Shown here piece after piece: positions 17,739 to 28,197 of a DNA stretch of 64,000 bases. The notes below the pieces were generated by a model. It did not search any database. It saw only the letters and a list, made by a program, of their open reading frames with translations, and was not told the DNA's origin. This DNA comes from Brevibacterium atlanticum. GTDB taxonomy: Bacteria > Actinomycetota > Actinomycetes > Actinomycetales > Brevibacteriaceae. Positions within the stretch are counted from its first letter, which is position 1, and each line of letters begins with the position of its first letter. The stretch lies in assembly GCF_011617245.1 (NCBI RefSeq), contig NZ_CP050152.1, positions 1,674,001 through 1,738,000 of the forward strand, given 5' to 3'. A program made the translations under genes and the position numbers.

Positions 17739-18524
17739 TCAGTACGCCGCGACGGCGGCGACGATGAGCGCAGCGAGGTGACAGCCGTAGCCGAAGATCG
17801 TCAGGATGTGGAAGATCTCGTGGAAGCCCAGCCACTTCGGTGACGGGTTCGGGCGTTTGATCCCGTAGATCACGGCTCCGGCGATGTAGCAGACTCCGCC
17901 GAGGACGACGAGGAGGCCGACGGCGGGAATCGTCGCCCAGATCTGCGGGATGTACCCGACTCCGGCCACACCGAAGCCGACGTAGATGGGAACGAAGAGC
18001 CACCTCGGCGCGGTGGTGAAGATCGTACGGAACGCCGCCCCGAGGGCGGCGGCGCCCCACAGAACCGACAGGAGCAGGATCGTCTGATCCGTGCGGAGCA
18101 TGAGCACGGCCAGGGGAGTGTAGGTTCCGGCGGTGATGAGGAAGATGTTGGCATGGTCGAGGCGGCGCAGGACGAGGCGGACTCGGGTGCGCCAGCGACC
18201 ACGGTGGTAGACGGCGGAGGTGCCGAAGAGGAGCATTCCTGTGACCGCGAAGACCGCGGCTGCGATCCGCGACTCGATCGTCGGCGAGATGATCACGAGG
18301 GCGAGCCCACCCAGCATCGCCAGCGGGAACGCGCCGGCGTGGAACCAGCCGCGCAGCTTCGGCTTGACATGTCCGGCGAGCTTCGCCAGTTCGGCACGCA
18401 GAGCGGATCGCCGGCGGGCGACGCGGTCCGGATAGGCAGGGAGCGCAGCGTCTCGGCCGAGCGCATCGGCTGAACGGGAGTCATCGGGGACGAGTGCTGA
18501 GGATTCGGTGACCGGAGCATTCAT
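17739..18524 (-). CDS. trhA: Hemolysin III family (PAQR-like) membrane protein
   Basis: A 261-residue protein with a ~65-residue polar N-terminal extension and about seven transmembrane helices. The PAQR/TrhA motif residues appear in FGTSAVYHRGRW and DHANIFLITAGTYTPLAVL, and near the C-terminus in GFHEIFHILTIFGYGCH. In E. coli TrhA affects membrane energetics; hemolytic activity should not be assumed. It sits between mca and the short-chain Z-prenyl transferase, as in mycobacteria (Rv1085c). Confidence 0.88.
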   Translation of the reverse strand: MNAPVTESSALVPDDSRSADALGRDAALPAYPDRVARRRSALRAELAKLAGHVKPKLRGWFHAGAFPLAMLGGLALVIISPTIESRIAAAVFAVTGMLLFGTSAVYHRGRWRTRVRLVLRRLDHANIFLITAGTYTPLAVLMLRTDQTILLLSVLWGAAALGAAFRTIFTTAPRWLFVPIYVGFGVAGVGYIPQIWATIPAVGLLVVLGGVCYIAGAVIYGIKRPNPSPKWLGFHEIFHILTIFGYGCHLAALIVAAVAAY

Positions 18525-18627
18525 GTCCCTATCGTACCGAGCTGGCCTGTGGCCTCATTCAGTGAATCCGGCTAGTAGTCTGTAAGGTGTTCGAACCGAC
18601 CCGCGATCAATGTGAAAGAGGACAGCT

Positions 18628-19389
18628 GTGGCTCGACCGGTGAACCTGCTGTATCGGCTGTACGAGCGACGGCTCAAGCGTGAGCTCGACAAGTCGGTGC
18701 CGGTTCCGCGCCACGTCGGTGTCATCACCGACGGCAATCGCCGGTGGGCCAAGGAATTCGGGGCCACCACCGCCGACGGGCACCGGGCAGGGGCGGCGAA
18801 GATCGTCGAATTCCTCGGCTGGTGCTTCGAGATCGACGTCGAGATCGTCACTCTCTACGTCCTGTCCAAGGAGAACCTGGCCCGCTCGGCGGACGAGGTC
18901 GAGATCCTCATCGAGATCATCTCCGACCTCGTCGAGCAGATTGCAGCCCTCGACGGCGTCGGTGTACAGCTCGTCGGCGACCTCGACATCCTGCCACCCG
19001 ACCTGCGCACGCGCCTGGAAGCGGTGACGACGAACACCGACTGCGGAATGCGTGTCAATGTCGCCGTCGGCTACGGAGGTCGGCAGGAGATCGTCAACGC
19101 GGTGCGCTCACTGCTGCGCACCCGCAGCGACGAGGGCACGGACCTCGAGACGATCATCTCCGAACTCTCTCCGGAGCAGATCGGCGAACACCTCTACACC
19201 AAGGGGCAGCCGGATCCGGACCTCATCATCCGCTCCTCCGGCGAACAGCGTCTCTCCGGCTTCCTCATGTGGCAGAGCGCCTACTCCGAGTTCTACTTCT
19301 GCGAGGCCTACTGGCCCGATTTCAGGCGCACTGACTTTCTCCGCGCTGTGCGTGACTACGGCCTTCGCCAACGACGTTTCGGCAGATAG
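18628..19389 (+). CDS. uppS: Isoprenyl transferase (cis-prenyl diphosphate synthase)
   Basis: A 253-residue UPP-synthase family enzyme. HVGVITDGNRRWAKEFG contains the catalytic Asp and the diphosphate-binding residues; the C-terminal signature RSSGEQRLSGFLMWQSAYSE is complete. It condenses isopentenyl diphosphate onto an allylic primer in cis. The position next to the hemolysin III gene matches mycobacterial Rv1086, a short (Z,E-farnesyl) synthase, so the product may be C15 rather than C55. The start is GTG at 18628. Confidence 0.9.
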   Translation: MARPVNLLYRLYERRLKRELDKSVPVPRHVGVITDGNRRWAKEFGATTADGHRAGAAKIVEFLGWCFEIDVEIVTLYVLSKENLARSADEVEILIEIISDLVEQIAALDGVGVQLVGDLDILPPDLRTRLEAVTTNTDCGMRVNVAVGYGGRQEIVNAVRSLLRTRSDEGTDLETIISELSPEQIGEHLYTKGQPDPDLIIRSSGEQRLSGFLMWQSAYSEFYFCEAYWPDFRRTDFLRAVRDYGLRQRRFGR

Positions 19390-19396
19390 GACGAAC

Positions 19397-19476
19397 CGCC
19401 TCGGCGGCGGTGCGGGCGGCACCATCGTGCGAACGTCGCGCCGATGGCGGTGGGCGAATCGCCTCGGCGGCGGTGC
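19397..19476 (+). repeat. 17-bp direct repeat in the uppS-phoH2 gap
   Basis: CGCCTCGGCGGCGGTGC occurs at 19397-19413 and again at 19460-19476, with weak similarity continuing after each copy (CATCGTGCGAACGTC against CATTCATGCGAAGTTC). The 257-base gap before phoH2 shows no gene. It looks like a degenerate two-unit tandem duplication. Confidence 0.7.
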
Positions 19477-19646
19477 ACGCGTCGCCCATTCATGCGAAGT
19501 TCATGACGCCGACTTTCCCGAACGCGCGTGCCGGTACCGATCACAGCCGCGAACCGGGTTAGGTTGGCAGTAGTTGGTCGACACCAACCCGAGATCGGGG
19601 GATGTCAGAACCGGATCTCGGCGGAACTCACGCCACAGAGGTCCTC

Positions 19647-20954
19647 ATGGCTGAAAATGTCCACACCTACGTTCTCGACACCTCGGTGCTGCTCTCGGAT
19701 CCCGGCGCGCTTCTGCGCTTCGCCGAACACCATGTCGTCATCCCGCTCATCGTCGTCTCCGAGCTCGAGGCGAAACGCAACCACCCCGAACTCGGCTTCA
19801 CTGCGCGTAAGGCCCTGCACATCCTCGACGACTTCCGGTCGGACTTCGACCGGCTGGATGAGCCCATCCCCGTCGGAGAGGCAGGAGGGACCCTGCGGGT
19901 CGAACTCAACCACATCGACGCTTCGACGATGCCGATCGGATTCGACCGGACGGAGAACGATACGCGCATCCTCGCCGTGGCCCGCAACCTCTCGGCTGAG
20001 GGCCACGATGTGGTGGTGGTGACGAAGGACGTGCCGATGCGCGTCAAGGCTTCGGCGCTGGGACTGCACGCCGAGGAGTACCTCGCCGAACTCGCCACCG
20101 ACTCCGGATTCACGGGGATGAGTGAGATCGGCTTCGACGACGAGCAGATGAGTGAATTCTACGATTCGGGCTCGGTGGTCACCGAGGACGTGTCAGACGA
20201 GATCGTCAACACCGGAGTCGTCATCACTTCGCCTCGCGGCTCCGGGCTCGGACGAGTGCAGCCGGGCAACCGGGTGAGCATGGTGCGCGGGGACCGGGAC
20301 ATCTTCGGAGTCCACGGACGGTCGGCCGAACAGCGCATCGCCATCGACATGCTGCTCGACGATGCGCTGGGAATCGTGTCCTTGGGAGGGCGAGCCGGAA
20401 CGGGGAAGTCCGCGCTGGCCCTCATGGCGGGCCTACAGAAGGTGCTCGAGGAGAACAAGCACTCGAAGATCATGGTCTTCCGCCCGATCTATGCCGTCGG
20501 CGGGCAGAACCTCGGTTACCTCCCCGGCAGCGAGGGGGAGAAGATGAATCCCTGGGCCGAGGCGGTGTTCGACACGCTCAGCGCTCTGGTGAGCAAAAAC
20601 GTCATCGACGAGGTGGTCAATCGGGGGATCCTCGAGGTGCTTCCGCTCACCCACATCCGCGGCCGGTCACTCCACGATGCGTTCGTCATCGTCGATGAGG
20701 CGCAGTCGCTGGAGCGCAACGTGCTGCTCACGGTGCTCTCGCGGATCGGGATGAATTCGAAGGTGGTGCTCACCCACGATGTCGCCCAGCGTGACAACCT
20801 GCGCGTGGGACGCCATGACGGAATCGCTGCCGTGATCGAGAAGCTCAAGGGCCACGAGCTCTTCTCCCACGTCACGCTGACGAGGTCGGAGCGCTCGGAG
20901 ATCGCAGCGCTGGTCACCGATGTGCTCGAGGAGTTCGACCCGTTCCGGTCCTGA
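19647..20954 (+). CDS. phoH2: PhoH2: PIN-domain and PhoH ATPase fusion
   Basis: A 435-residue two-domain protein. The N-terminal PIN ribonuclease domain starts [19 protein letters not shown] and has further acidic residues in VSELEAKRN and [10 protein letters not shown]. The C-terminal PhoH domain has Walker [13 protein letters not shown] and Walker B IVDEAQSL. Mycobacterial PhoH2 is an ATP-dependent RNA-unwinding ribonuclease. ATG at 19647 is chosen because AGAGG precedes it and family members begin just before TYVLDTS; an upstream in-frame ATG lies at 19602. Confidence 0.92.
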   Translation: MAENVHTYVLDTSVLLSDPGALLRFAEHHVVIPLIVVSELEAKRNHPELGFTARKALHILDDFRSDFDRLDEPIPVGEAGGTLRVELNHIDASTMPIGFDRTENDTRILAVARNLSAEGHDVVVVTKDVPMRVKASALGLHAEEYLAELATDSGFTGMSEIGFDDEQMSEFYDSGSVVTEDVSDEIVNTGVVITSPRGSGLGRVQPGNRVSMVRGDRDIFGVHGRSAEQRIAIDMLLDDALGIVSLGGRAGTGKSALALMAGLQKVLEENKHSKIMVFRPIYAVGGQNLGYLPGSEGEKMNPWAEAVFDTLSALVSKNVIDEVVNRGILEVLPLTHIRGRSLHDAFVIVDEAQSLERNVLLTVLSRIGMNSKVVLTHDVAQRDNLRVGRHDGIAAVIEKLKGHELFSHVTLTRSERSEIAALVTDVLEEFDPFRS

Positions 20955-20967
20955 ACTCGGTGCAGAG

Positions 20968-21012
20968 GCACAAAACGGCGCCCGGACGGTTTCGTCCGGG
21001 CCCGTTTTGTGC
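20968..21012. terminator. Bidirectional terminator between phoH2 and fumC
   Basis: A 20-bp stem with a single bulged base: arms begin GCACAAAACGG and end CCCGTTTTGTGC around a GTTT loop. The T-rich and A-rich lower stem gives a U-tract in both directions, fitting the convergent genes. Confidence 0.85.
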
Positions 21013-21032
21013 TGATCAGGCAGGTCTGAAGC

Positions 21033-22436
21033 CTACTTGTAGCTGCCGACCATCGTGGTGACGTCGAGGGCCTTGTCGAGGTCGGCCTCGGTGATCGAAC
21101 CGTTCTCGACGAAGCCGAGGTCGATCGTCGCCTCTTTGACGGTCATCTTGTTGGCCACGGCGTGCTTGGCGATCTTCGCCGCTGCCTCGTAGCCGATGAC
21201 CTTGTTGAGCGGAGTGACGATCGAAGGACTCGCCTCGGCGAGGAAGCGGGCGCGCTCCTCGTTGGCGGTCAGGCCGTTGATCATCTTCTCGGCCATGACG
21301 GTCGAGGCGTTGGCGAGCAGACGGATCGACTCGAGCAGGTTCGAGGCCATCACGGGAATGCCGACGTTGAGTTCGAAGGCCCCGTTGGTCGAGGACAGAG
21401 ACACCGAGGTGTCGTTGCCGATGACCTGGGCCGCGACCTGGATCGTCGCCTCGCAGATGACCGGGTTGACCTTGCCGGGCATGATCGACGAACCGGGCTG
21501 CAGATCGGGGATCGCGATCTCGCCGAGGCCGGTGTTCGGTCCCGAACCCATCCAGCGCAGGTCGTTGCAGATCTTCATGTAGCCGTAGGCGATGGTGCGC
21601 AGCTGGCCGGATGCTTCGACGAGTCCGTCGCGGTTGGCCTGCGCCTCGAAGTGGTTGCGTGCCTCGGTGATCGGCAGTCCGGTCTCCTCGGCGAGGATCT
21701 CGACGACGCGGGAGGAGAATCCGTCCGGGGTGTTGATGCCGGTGCCCACGGCAGTTCCGCCCTGGGGGACCTCGGCGACGCGGGGGAGCGAGGCTTCGAT
21801 GCGTTCGATGCCGTAGCGGACCTGAGCGGCGTAGCCGCCGAACTCCTGGCCGAGGGTGACCGGGGTGGCGTCCATGAGGTGGGTACGCCCGGACTTGACG
21901 ATGGAGGAGAACTCCTCGGCCTTCTTCTCCAGCGAAGTCGCCAGCGTATCCATGGCTGGGATGAGGGTGTTGACCAGGGCTTTGGTCACGGCCAGGTGCA
22001 CCGAGGTGGGGAAGACGTCGTTCGAGGACTGCGAAGCATTGACATGGTCGTTGGGGTGGACGTCGACGCCGTCGGCCTCGAGGGCCTTCGTCGCGAGCGA
22101 CGCGAGGACCTCGTTCGTGTTCATGTTCGACGAGGTGCCCGAACCGGTCTGGAACACGTCGATGGGGAAGTGGGCGTCGTACTTGCCGGCGATGACCTCG
22201 TCGGCGGCGTTCTGGATCGCGGTTGCGCGAGCCTCATCGAGGACGCCGAGTTCGAGGTTGGCCTTGGCCGCGGCCTTCTTGACCTGGGCCAGGGCAGCGA
22301 TGTGCGCTGATTCGAGGGTCTTGCCGGAGATCGGGAAGTTCTCCACCGCCCGCTGTGTCTGCGCGCTGTAGAGGGCGTCCTTGGGGACCTTCACTTCTCC
22401 CATGGTGTCGTGTTCGATGCGAAACTCTTCGCTCAT
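21033..22436 (-). CDS. fumC: Class II fumarate hydratase
   Basis: A 467-residue fumarase of the aspartase/fumarase superfamily, interconverting fumarate and malate in the TCA cycle without an iron-sulfur cluster. The superfamily signature [11 protein letters not shown] is intact, as are [14 protein letters not shown] and the active-site stretch [16 protein letters not shown]. Length is normal. The gene heads a minus-strand series with a beta-carbonic anhydrase and glpX, both lying upstream of it. Confidence 0.97.
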   Translation of the reverse strand: MSEEFRIEHDTMGEVKVPKDALYSAQTQRAVENFPISGKTLESAHIAALAQVKKAAAKANLELGVLDEARATAIQNAADEVIAGKYDAHFPIDVFQTGSGTSSNMNTNEVLASLATKALEADGVDVHPNDHVNASQSSNDVFPTSVHLAVTKALVNTLIPAMDTLATSLEKKAEEFSSIVKSGRTHLMDATPVTLGQEFGGYAAQVRYGIERIEASLPRVAEVPQGGTAVGTGINTPDGFSSRVVEILAEETGLPITEARNHFEAQANRDGLVEASGQLRTIAYGYMKICNDLRWMGSGPNTGLGEIAIPDLQPGSSIMPGKVNPVICEATIQVAAQVIGNDTSVSLSSTNGAFELNVGIPVMASNLLESIRLLANASTVMAEKMINGLTANEERARFLAEASPSIVTPLNKVIGYEAAAKIAKHAVANKMTVKEATIDLGFVENGSITEADLDKALDVTTMVGSYK

Positions 22437-22536
22437 GTCTGTCCTTTCCGATTTGCTGCCGTGGAATGGTTCCGGGGCGTGATGGTTCTGTGTGGTGACG
22501 TCGTAACGACGTCACGCATGGGCCCGCAGGCCCGCG

Positions 22537-23163
22537 TCAGGACGCGTAGGTCGAGACGGCCGTCTCGTTGCCTCCGTACTGGGCAACGACCGTGGTGCGG
22601 CCGTCGTGGAGCTGGTAGGTGAGTCCGACGATGATCAGCCGTCCCTCATCGACCGCGCGGGCGATGAGGGAGGAGAGCTGCATGATCTTGTCGACGGTGT
22701 CGATGGTGTTCTGCACGACGGTCTGGTTGACCGTGGTGCGGTCGTTCTTCCGTGCGCGGGCCACGGTCGGCAGGATCCTCGCGACCACGTCGGAGATGAA
22801 TCCTGGGGGAGTCTCTCCGGTGTCATAGGCATTGTAGGCGGCGGTGACAGCTCCGCAGCTGTCATGGCCGAGGACGACGAGCAGCGGAGTGCCGAGCATC
22901 TCGACCCCGTACTCGAGCGAACCAAGTGTCACCGGGTCGACGACCTGGCCGGCATTGCGCACGACGAACATGTCGCCGAGGCCGACGTCGAAGATCATCT
23001 CCGCCGCTACCCGGGAATCCGAGCAGCCGAAGAGAGTGACGAATGGGTCCTGATCGCCGGTGACCGCCTCACGTCGGGCGGTGTCCTGGTTCGGGTGCTC
23101 GGGTTCATCGTTGACGAAGCGGCGATTGCCCTCGAGCAAGCGGTTCCATGCATTGTTGGGCAT
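22537..23163 (-). CDS. Beta-class carbonic anhydrase
   Basis: A 208-residue beta-carbonic anhydrase. Zinc ligands are the Cys and Asp of FGCSDSR and the His/Cys pair of LGHDSCGA. It interconverts CO2 and bicarbonate, which would feed the biotin-dependent carboxylases. It lies between glpX and fumC on the same strand, with gaps of about 75-100 bases, so operon membership is possible but not shown. Confidence 0.95.
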   Translation of the reverse strand: MPNNAWNRLLEGNRRFVNDEPEHPNQDTARREAVTGDQDPFVTLFGCSDSRVAAEMIFDVGLGDMFVVRNAGQVVDPVTLGSLEYGVEMLGTPLLVVLGHDSCGAVTAAYNAYDTGETPPGFISDVVARILPTVARARKNDRTTVNQTVVQNTIDTVDKIMQLSSLIARAVDEGRLIIVGLTYQLHDGRTTVVAQYGGNETAVSTYAS

Positions 23164-23238
23164 CGTGATCGGACCTGCTTCCGGTGGTGATGGATTCGGA
23201 TGGGCTGCGCGGCGTGTGCCGGTGGCAAAGGTGCCGAC

Positions 23239-24363
23239 TCAGACGAGTCCGCGGCGTGCCGCTTCCTCGGCGGCCTCGACATAGGAGTGGGTCTTTGCGG
23301 ACTGGTGTTCGGCGAAGACCTGTCGGACGGTGCCCGACTTCGACCGCATGACGAGGGAATGGGTGGTGACGTGACCGCCCTGGAACTTCACACCGTCGAG
23401 CAGGTCGCCGTTGGTGATGCCCGTGGCGACGAAGTAGCTGTTGTCGCCGGTGACGAGGTCGTCGGTGTTGAGCACCTGGTTGACGTCGAGTCCGGCCTTG
23501 GCGGCGGCTTCGCGTTCGGAGTCATCCTGCGGCCAGAGACGACCCTGGATGACACCGCCGAGTGCCTTGATGGCGCAAGCGGTGATGATGCCTTCCGGGG
23601 TGCCGCCGATGCCCATGAGCATGTCGACGCCGGTGCCGGGACGGCACGCGGCGATGGCGCCGGCGACGTCACCGTCGGTGATGAGCTGGATGCGGGCGCC
23701 GGCGGCGCGGATCTCATCGATCATCTGCTGGTGGCGGGGGCGGTCGAGAATCATCACGGTGACGGATCCGGGATCTTTCGTCCCCTTCGCCTTGGCTACG
23801 CGGCGGATGTTCTCGGCGATCGGCAGGCGCAGGTCCACGGCGTCGGCCGCCTCGGGGCCGGTGACGAGCTTCTCCATATAGAACACTGCGGAAGGGTCGT
23901 ACATCGCGCCGTCTTCGGTGACAGCCATGACCGAGATCGCGTTGGGCATGCCCAGTGCGGTCAGGCGGGTGCCGTCGATGGGGTCGACGGCGACGTCGCA
24001 GTGAGGGCCGGTGCCATCGCCGACCTGCTCACCGTTGAAGAGCATCGGGGCTTCGTCCTTCTCGCCTTCTCCGATGACGACGGTGCCGGCCATGCGGACA
24101 GTGGAGATGACGTTGCGCATCGCTGCCACGGCGGCTCCGTCGGCGGCGTTCTTGTCACCGCGGCCGACCCAGGGAGCGGCGGCGATTGCGGCGGCCTCGG
24201 TGACTCTGACGAGTTCGAGAGCGAGGTTGCGGTCAGGCGCGTCCTCGCTGACCTGTGCATTCTGCGACCACGCATCGGTCACAGCAACGGGGGGAGTCTC
24301 GTCGTCGACTCGTCCGCGGTCATGGTGAGATTTCACGTCAACAGGCTCTATGGAGTCACTCAT
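23239..24363 (-). CDS. glpX: Class II fructose-1,6-bisphosphatase
   Basis: A 374-residue GlpX. Metal- and phosphate-binding motifs are present: [26 protein letters not shown] and [12 protein letters not shown]. It dephosphorylates fructose-1,6-bisphosphate in gluconeogenesis. ATG at 24363 gives the family's usual length; the reading frame stays open upstream without similarity. Divergent from the DUF4245 gene, the same arrangement as Rv1099c-Rv1100. Confidence 0.95.
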   Translation of the reverse strand: MSDSIEPVDVKSHHDRGRVDDETPPVAVTDAWSQNAQVSEDAPDRNLALELVRVTEAAAIAAAPWVGRGDKNAADGAAVAAMRNVISTVRMAGTVVIGEGEKDEAPMLFNGEQVGDGTGPHCDVAVDPIDGTRLTALGMPNAISVMAVTEDGAMYDPSAVFYMEKLVTGPEAADAVDLRLPIAENIRRVAKAKGTKDPGSVTVMILDRPRHQQMIDEIRAAGARIQLITDGDVAGAIAACRPGTGVDMLMGIGGTPEGIITACAIKALGGVIQGRLWPQDDSEREAAAKAGLDVNQVLNTDDLVTGDNSYFVATGITNGDLLDGVKFQGGHVTTHSLVMRSKSGTVRQVFAEHQSAKTHSYVEAAEEAARRGLV

Positions 24364-24561
24364 GCCTCCAATTGTGCCACCCCTGTGATGAGGGTCGCGA
24401 CAGTGGCATCGGGTTGTGGCGTCGGCCACCTCGGCGCGTGGGGATTGGCTCTTGGTGCCCCAGCCGAGGACAATGGCGATGTGAATGTCCGAAATGCTGC
24501 CGAGGAGGCGGGTACCCGAACGGTCGTCAACGACACGAACTCGGGCCCCAAGGGAGAGACC

Positions 24562-25131
24562 ATGGCTGACGAGTCCGGAGCGATGTTGCCGGGTTCCCGG
24601 GAAGAGATGCGCTTCCTGCGGAAGAACTCGAACTGGGTGAACATGGTCATTGCCATCCTCGCGTGTCTGGCGGTGGCAGTGGGGATCCTGTTCATTGCTC
24701 CGCAGCCGGAGGTCGATTCCGAACGTGTCGTCGACTATCAGGGCATCGCCGAGCAGTCCGAGGGCAACGCGGACTTCGACCTCATCGTGCCGCAGATCCC
24801 TCAAGGCTGGTCGGCCAATGAAGCGACCCTCGATCGCCTCAATGACTCAGAGTTCCTCTCCTGGTACATGTCCTTCATCGGCACCGACGATCAGTGGGTG
24901 AGCATCGAGCAGTCCAAGGCCAGCGCGAACTGGGCGAAGAAGAAGACCGATGACGCCGTCGCCGCGGAGAAGGTCACCGTCGGCGGAGCCGACTTCCAGA
25001 TCTACCGAACCGATGATGCTAAGGAATACTGGGTCACGCACAAGGGCGACGTATATGTCGTCATGACGGCGACCGCCGCCCCGGACACGATCAACTCCTT
25101 CGCCGACCAGGTCGCTGCGCAGCTGAAGTGA
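24562..25131 (+). CDS. DUF4245 membrane-anchored protein
   Basis: A 189-residue protein with one transmembrane helix at about residues 27-46 ([20 protein letters not shown]) and an extracytoplasmic domain of ~140 residues. DUF4245 has no known function and sits beside glpX in actinobacteria. ATG at 24562 follows AGGGAGAG; the frame is open far upstream but only as antisense to glpX. It is convergent with xseB. Confidence 0.85.
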   Translation: MADESGAMLPGSREEMRFLRKNSNWVNMVIAILACLAVAVGILFIAPQPEVDSERVVDYQGIAEQSEGNADFDLIVPQIPQGWSANEATLDRLNDSEFLSWYMSFIGTDDQWVSIEQSKASANWAKKKTDDAVAAEKVTVGGADFQIYRTDDAKEYWVTHKGDVYVVMTATAAPDTINSFADQVAAQLK

Positions 25132-25157
25132 GCCGCCGGCTCACTCCGCGTCCGCGT

Positions 25158-25397
25158 TCACTCCGCGTCGTCGGAGGTTTCTTCGCGTGCCTTGTCCAGC
25201 CGTTCGCGGGCGCCGTTGAGCCATGACTGGCAGCGGTCGGCCAGGGCTTCCCCGCGTTCCCAGAGTCGCAGGGATTCCTCGAGGGGCAGATTGCCCGTCT
25301 CGAGTCGTTTGACGGTCATGACGAGTTCCTCGCGCGCCTGTTCGTAGCTCAGCGTGCTGATATCGGGCTGGTCCTGCGCGGTCGTCGGTTCGGTCAT
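25158..25397 (-). CDS. xseB: Exodeoxyribonuclease VII small subunit
   Basis: A 79-residue XseB with the helical-hairpin signature [20 protein letters not shown] followed by [16 protein letters not shown]. It forms the ssDNA-specific exonuclease VII with XseA, which is encoded just upstream on the same strand. Confidence 0.93.
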   Translation of the reverse strand: MTEPTTAQDQPDISTLSYEQAREELVMTVKRLETGNLPLEESLRLWERGEALADRCQSWLNGARERLDKAREETSDDAE

Positions 25398-25487
25398 CGT
25401 GGGCTCCTTCTCGTGGTGCGGTGTCGGCTGTTTGGACGGCGTCGGTCTGGTGGTGTGAGGTCGATTCGCAGTGATGCGGCGTACTGG

Positions 25488-26786
25488 TCAGTCGTCGGGC
25501 TCGGTGTCGGGCGTGACCTCGGTGATATCGGCATCGAAGCGTCCATGTGCAACACGCACATGGACCGTGTCCCCGGCAGCCACCTCGGCGGCATCGCGGA
25601 CCGCCTGCCCCGCGTCGGTCTGAACGACGGCATAGCCGCGTTCGAGGGTGCGCAGCGGCGAGAGCGACCGTGCCTGCGATCGCAGGTGATGGATTTCGTT
25701 CTGGGCCTGAATGACCAGCCCGTTCATCGCCTGCAGGCCGCGCCGCCGGGTCGTCGTCAGCTCGTTCTCGTGTGCGGTGATCAGCGTCTGCGGTTCGGCC
25801 AGCACCGGTCGAGAGCGTACTGCAGTGAGCATCTCCTGCTCGCGGTCGAGAATGCGATTGACCGCGGCTTCGAGTTCGGCACGGGCCCGCAGCAGGTTCA
25901 TCCCCTCCTCAGCGACATCGGGAACGATGCGCTTGGCCGCATCCGTCGGCGTCGAGGCGCGCATATCGGCGACCTCGTCGAGGATCGGGCGGTCGGCCTC
26001 GTGCCCGATCGCCGAGACCACCGGCGTCCGGGCCGCGGAGACGGCGCGCACGAGCGCCTCGTTCGAGAACGGCAGGAGATCCTCCATGCTGCCCCCACCG
26101 CGGGCGATGACGATGACGTCGATGTTCGGGTCTTCGTCGAGTTCGGCGAGGTTCTTCATCACCCCGGGCACCGCATCCGGGCCCTGCACGGCGCAGTTGC
26201 GGATCTCGAACTCTGCCGCGGGCCACCTCAGGTGCACATTGCGCACAACGTCCTTCTGCGCGTCCGAGTCACGTCCGGTGATCAGGCCGATCCGGTTCGG
26301 CAGGAAGGGAAGTCGGAGCTTCCGGCCCGGGTCGAAGAGTCCTTCGGCGGCCAGTTGCTTCTTCAGCCGTTCGAGTCGGGCGAGCAGTTCGCCGAGGCCG
26401 ACAGCGCGGATGTCGTTGGCCCGCATTGTCAGCCGTCCGGTCTTCGTCCAGAAATCGGCCTTGAGGTTGGCCACGACGTGGCTGCCTTCGGTCAGGGGTG
26501 CGCCTGTGCGTTCGAGAACGTTCTTCCAGATCTGAACGGGCAGAGACATCTCGACATCGGTGTCGCGCAGGGTGAGGTAGCTGGCTTTGCCGCGGTGGTT
26601 GAGCTCGACGACCTGTCCCTCAATCCACACGCTCGACATGCGGTCGATATAGGATTTCATCTTCGACGAGAGCAGGCTCAGCGGCCACGGGTTCTCCGCC
26701 GTGGTCTCGGCGGCTGTAGCGGCGAGCTCCTTCGGTGCGACGGCTTCGCCGAGCGTGCCGGGAGTCCCGGAGATGCGTTGTGCCAT
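25488..26786 (-). CDS. xseA: Exodeoxyribonuclease VII large subunit
   Basis: A 432-residue XseA. An OB-fold (about residues 35-130) with VWIEGQVVELNHRGKASYLT precedes the catalytic domain, where IARGGGSMEDLLPFSNE and VSAIGHEADRPILD are the nuclease motifs. A coiled coil follows. The ATG at 26786 is chosen because AAGGGGA precedes it. A 90-base gap separates it from xseB. Confidence 0.95.
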   Translation of the reverse strand: MAQRISGTPGTLGEAVAPKELAATAAETTAENPWPLSLLSSKMKSYIDRMSSVWIEGQVVELNHRGKASYLTLRDTDVEMSLPVQIWKNVLERTGAPLTEGSHVVANLKADFWTKTGRLTMRANDIRAVGLGELLARLERLKKQLAAEGLFDPGRKLRLPFLPNRIGLITGRDSDAQKDVVRNVHLRWPAAEFEIRNCAVQGPDAVPGVMKNLAELDEDPNIDVIVIARGGGSMEDLLPFSNEALVRAVSAARTPVVSAIGHEADRPILDEVADMRASTPTDAAKRIVPDVAEEGMNLLRARAELEAAVNRILDREQEMLTAVRSRPVLAEPQTLITAHENELTTTRRRGLQAMNGLVIQAQNEIHHLRSQARSLSPLRTLERGYAVVQTDAGQAVRDAAEVAAGDTVHVRVAHGRFDADITEVTPDTEPDD

Positions 26787-26931
26787 GGTGTGTCCCCTTC
26801 CGAGCCCCCAGCCTAACGAACACCACTGACGTAGACCCACATCGCTGTGCCTAGGTGCCGTCACCGTTCCCACACCGACGTCTGCCCCGCCGAAGGAGCT
26901 GCGAAGACTCCGCTGAGACCTCGGAGGCGAG

Positions 26932-28125
26932 TCAGCTCGTCCCTGTGTGACGGTCGCGCAGGTCGGTGGGACGGCGCTCGTCGAATCGTCCGGAGCGAGG
27001 GCGGGTCAGCTCCTCGGCGCTGATTCCGCGGGCGCGAGCATCGAGTTCGGCGACTGCGTCGAGTTCGTCGGCGACGATCCCCGTCGACGGGAACTTTCGG
27101 GCGGTGACGAGGAAGCGCGATTCCAACGAGGAGACGAATCGGTTGTAGTCCTCGACAGACCGGTCGAGACTGGCTCCCATCCGCGACACATGCGTCACGA
27201 GCGTACCGATGCGCTCGTAGAGCTCCGTCCCGAGGCGGAGGACTTCGCTCGCCGAGGTGGACATGTCGGCCTGGCGCCAGTTCAGCGCCACCGTCTTGAG
27301 CAGGACCAGCAGGGTAGCCGGGGAGGCAAGGACGACGTTCTTGCCCAGCGCATGATCGATCATCTTCGGATAGCTTGCGGCCGCCGAGGACAGCAGCCCG
27401 TCGGTGGGTACGAAGCAGACGACGAAGTCAGGTGAGGAGTCGAACGACTTCCAATACTCCTTCGACGCCAGCGCATCGACGTGGCGCAGGAGAGCCCGAG
27501 CATGATCCTGAGCATCCGAGCCATCCGCCGCATCCGAGTCCGCACTGCCCATCCGCGCCGACAGCGGTGTCTTCGCGTCGATGATGATCGTGCCGCCGCC
27601 GGGCAGGTGCACGACCATATCGGGGCGATGCCGTTTGCCGTCACGGTCGCTGCTGACCTGGGTGTCGAAGTCGACGTGGGGGAGGAGCCCTGCGTATTCG
27701 ACGATGCGTCGCAGCTGCACTTCGCCCCAGTCGCCTCGGTGGGTGGTCGAGTTCAGGGCATTGGCCAGGGTCCCGGTGGATTCCTGGAGACGCAGGTTCT
27801 GCTGGCTGAGGTGTCCGATCTGTGAGTTCAGGCGGGTGATCTGTTCGATCTGGGTCCGATCCTGGGCATGGAGATTCTCCTGCAAGTTCTTCACACTCGC
27901 GGCTAGGGGGCCGATGGCAGCGGTGATCTCGCCGGCCATCTGGGCATCGGCCTCGAGGTCCTCCGTCCGTTCGGACAGAATGCGGGACGTGGTTTCGGCG
28001 CGAGTGAGTCTCTCGAGGTAGCGGGAGCGGGTGAGCGCGCGCCCGAGGAGGAAGCCGAGGGCGGAGGCGAGGACGATCGTCACGACGAAGGCGATGATGA
28101 CACCGGAGGCGGGGAAAGCATTCAT
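26932..28125 (-). CDS. rmuC: RmuC-family DNA recombination protein
   Basis: A 397-residue RmuC: an N-terminal transmembrane anchor (about residues 8-28), a coiled coil to about residue 125, and a PD-(D/E)XK-like nuclease core with HRGDWGEVQLRRIVEYAG, RPDMVVHLPGG and IIIDAKTPL. E. coli RmuC limits inversions and acts on damaged DNA. Divergent from ychF by 72 bases. Confidence 0.9.
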   Translation of the reverse strand: MNAFPASGVIIAFVVTIVLASALGFLLGRALTRSRYLERLTRAETTSRILSERTEDLEADAQMAGEITAAIGPLAASVKNLQENLHAQDRTQIEQITRLNSQIGHLSQQNLRLQESTGTLANALNSTTHRGDWGEVQLRRIVEYAGLLPHVDFDTQVSSDRDGKRHRPDMVVHLPGGGTIIIDAKTPLSARMGSADSDAADGSDAQDHARALLRHVDALASKEYWKSFDSSPDFVVCFVPTDGLLSSAAASYPKMIDHALGKNVVLASPATLLVLLKTVALNWRQADMSTSASEVLRLGTELYERIGTLVTHVSRMGASLDRSVEDYNRFVSSLESRFLVTARKFPSTGIVADELDAVAELDARARGISAEELTRPRSGRFDERRPTDLRDRHTGTS

Positions 28126-28197
28126 GATTCCAGGGTGACAGAGGGCACTGACGCGAGAATTCGAGGACCACCTCGGCGACGGCTAGACTTGACTACC

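Noticed and set aside
23200-24561. Upstream extension of the DUF4245 frame to give a 643-residue protein
   Set aside because: The extension is antisense to glpX; a ribosome-binding site and the transmembrane anchor place the start at 24562.
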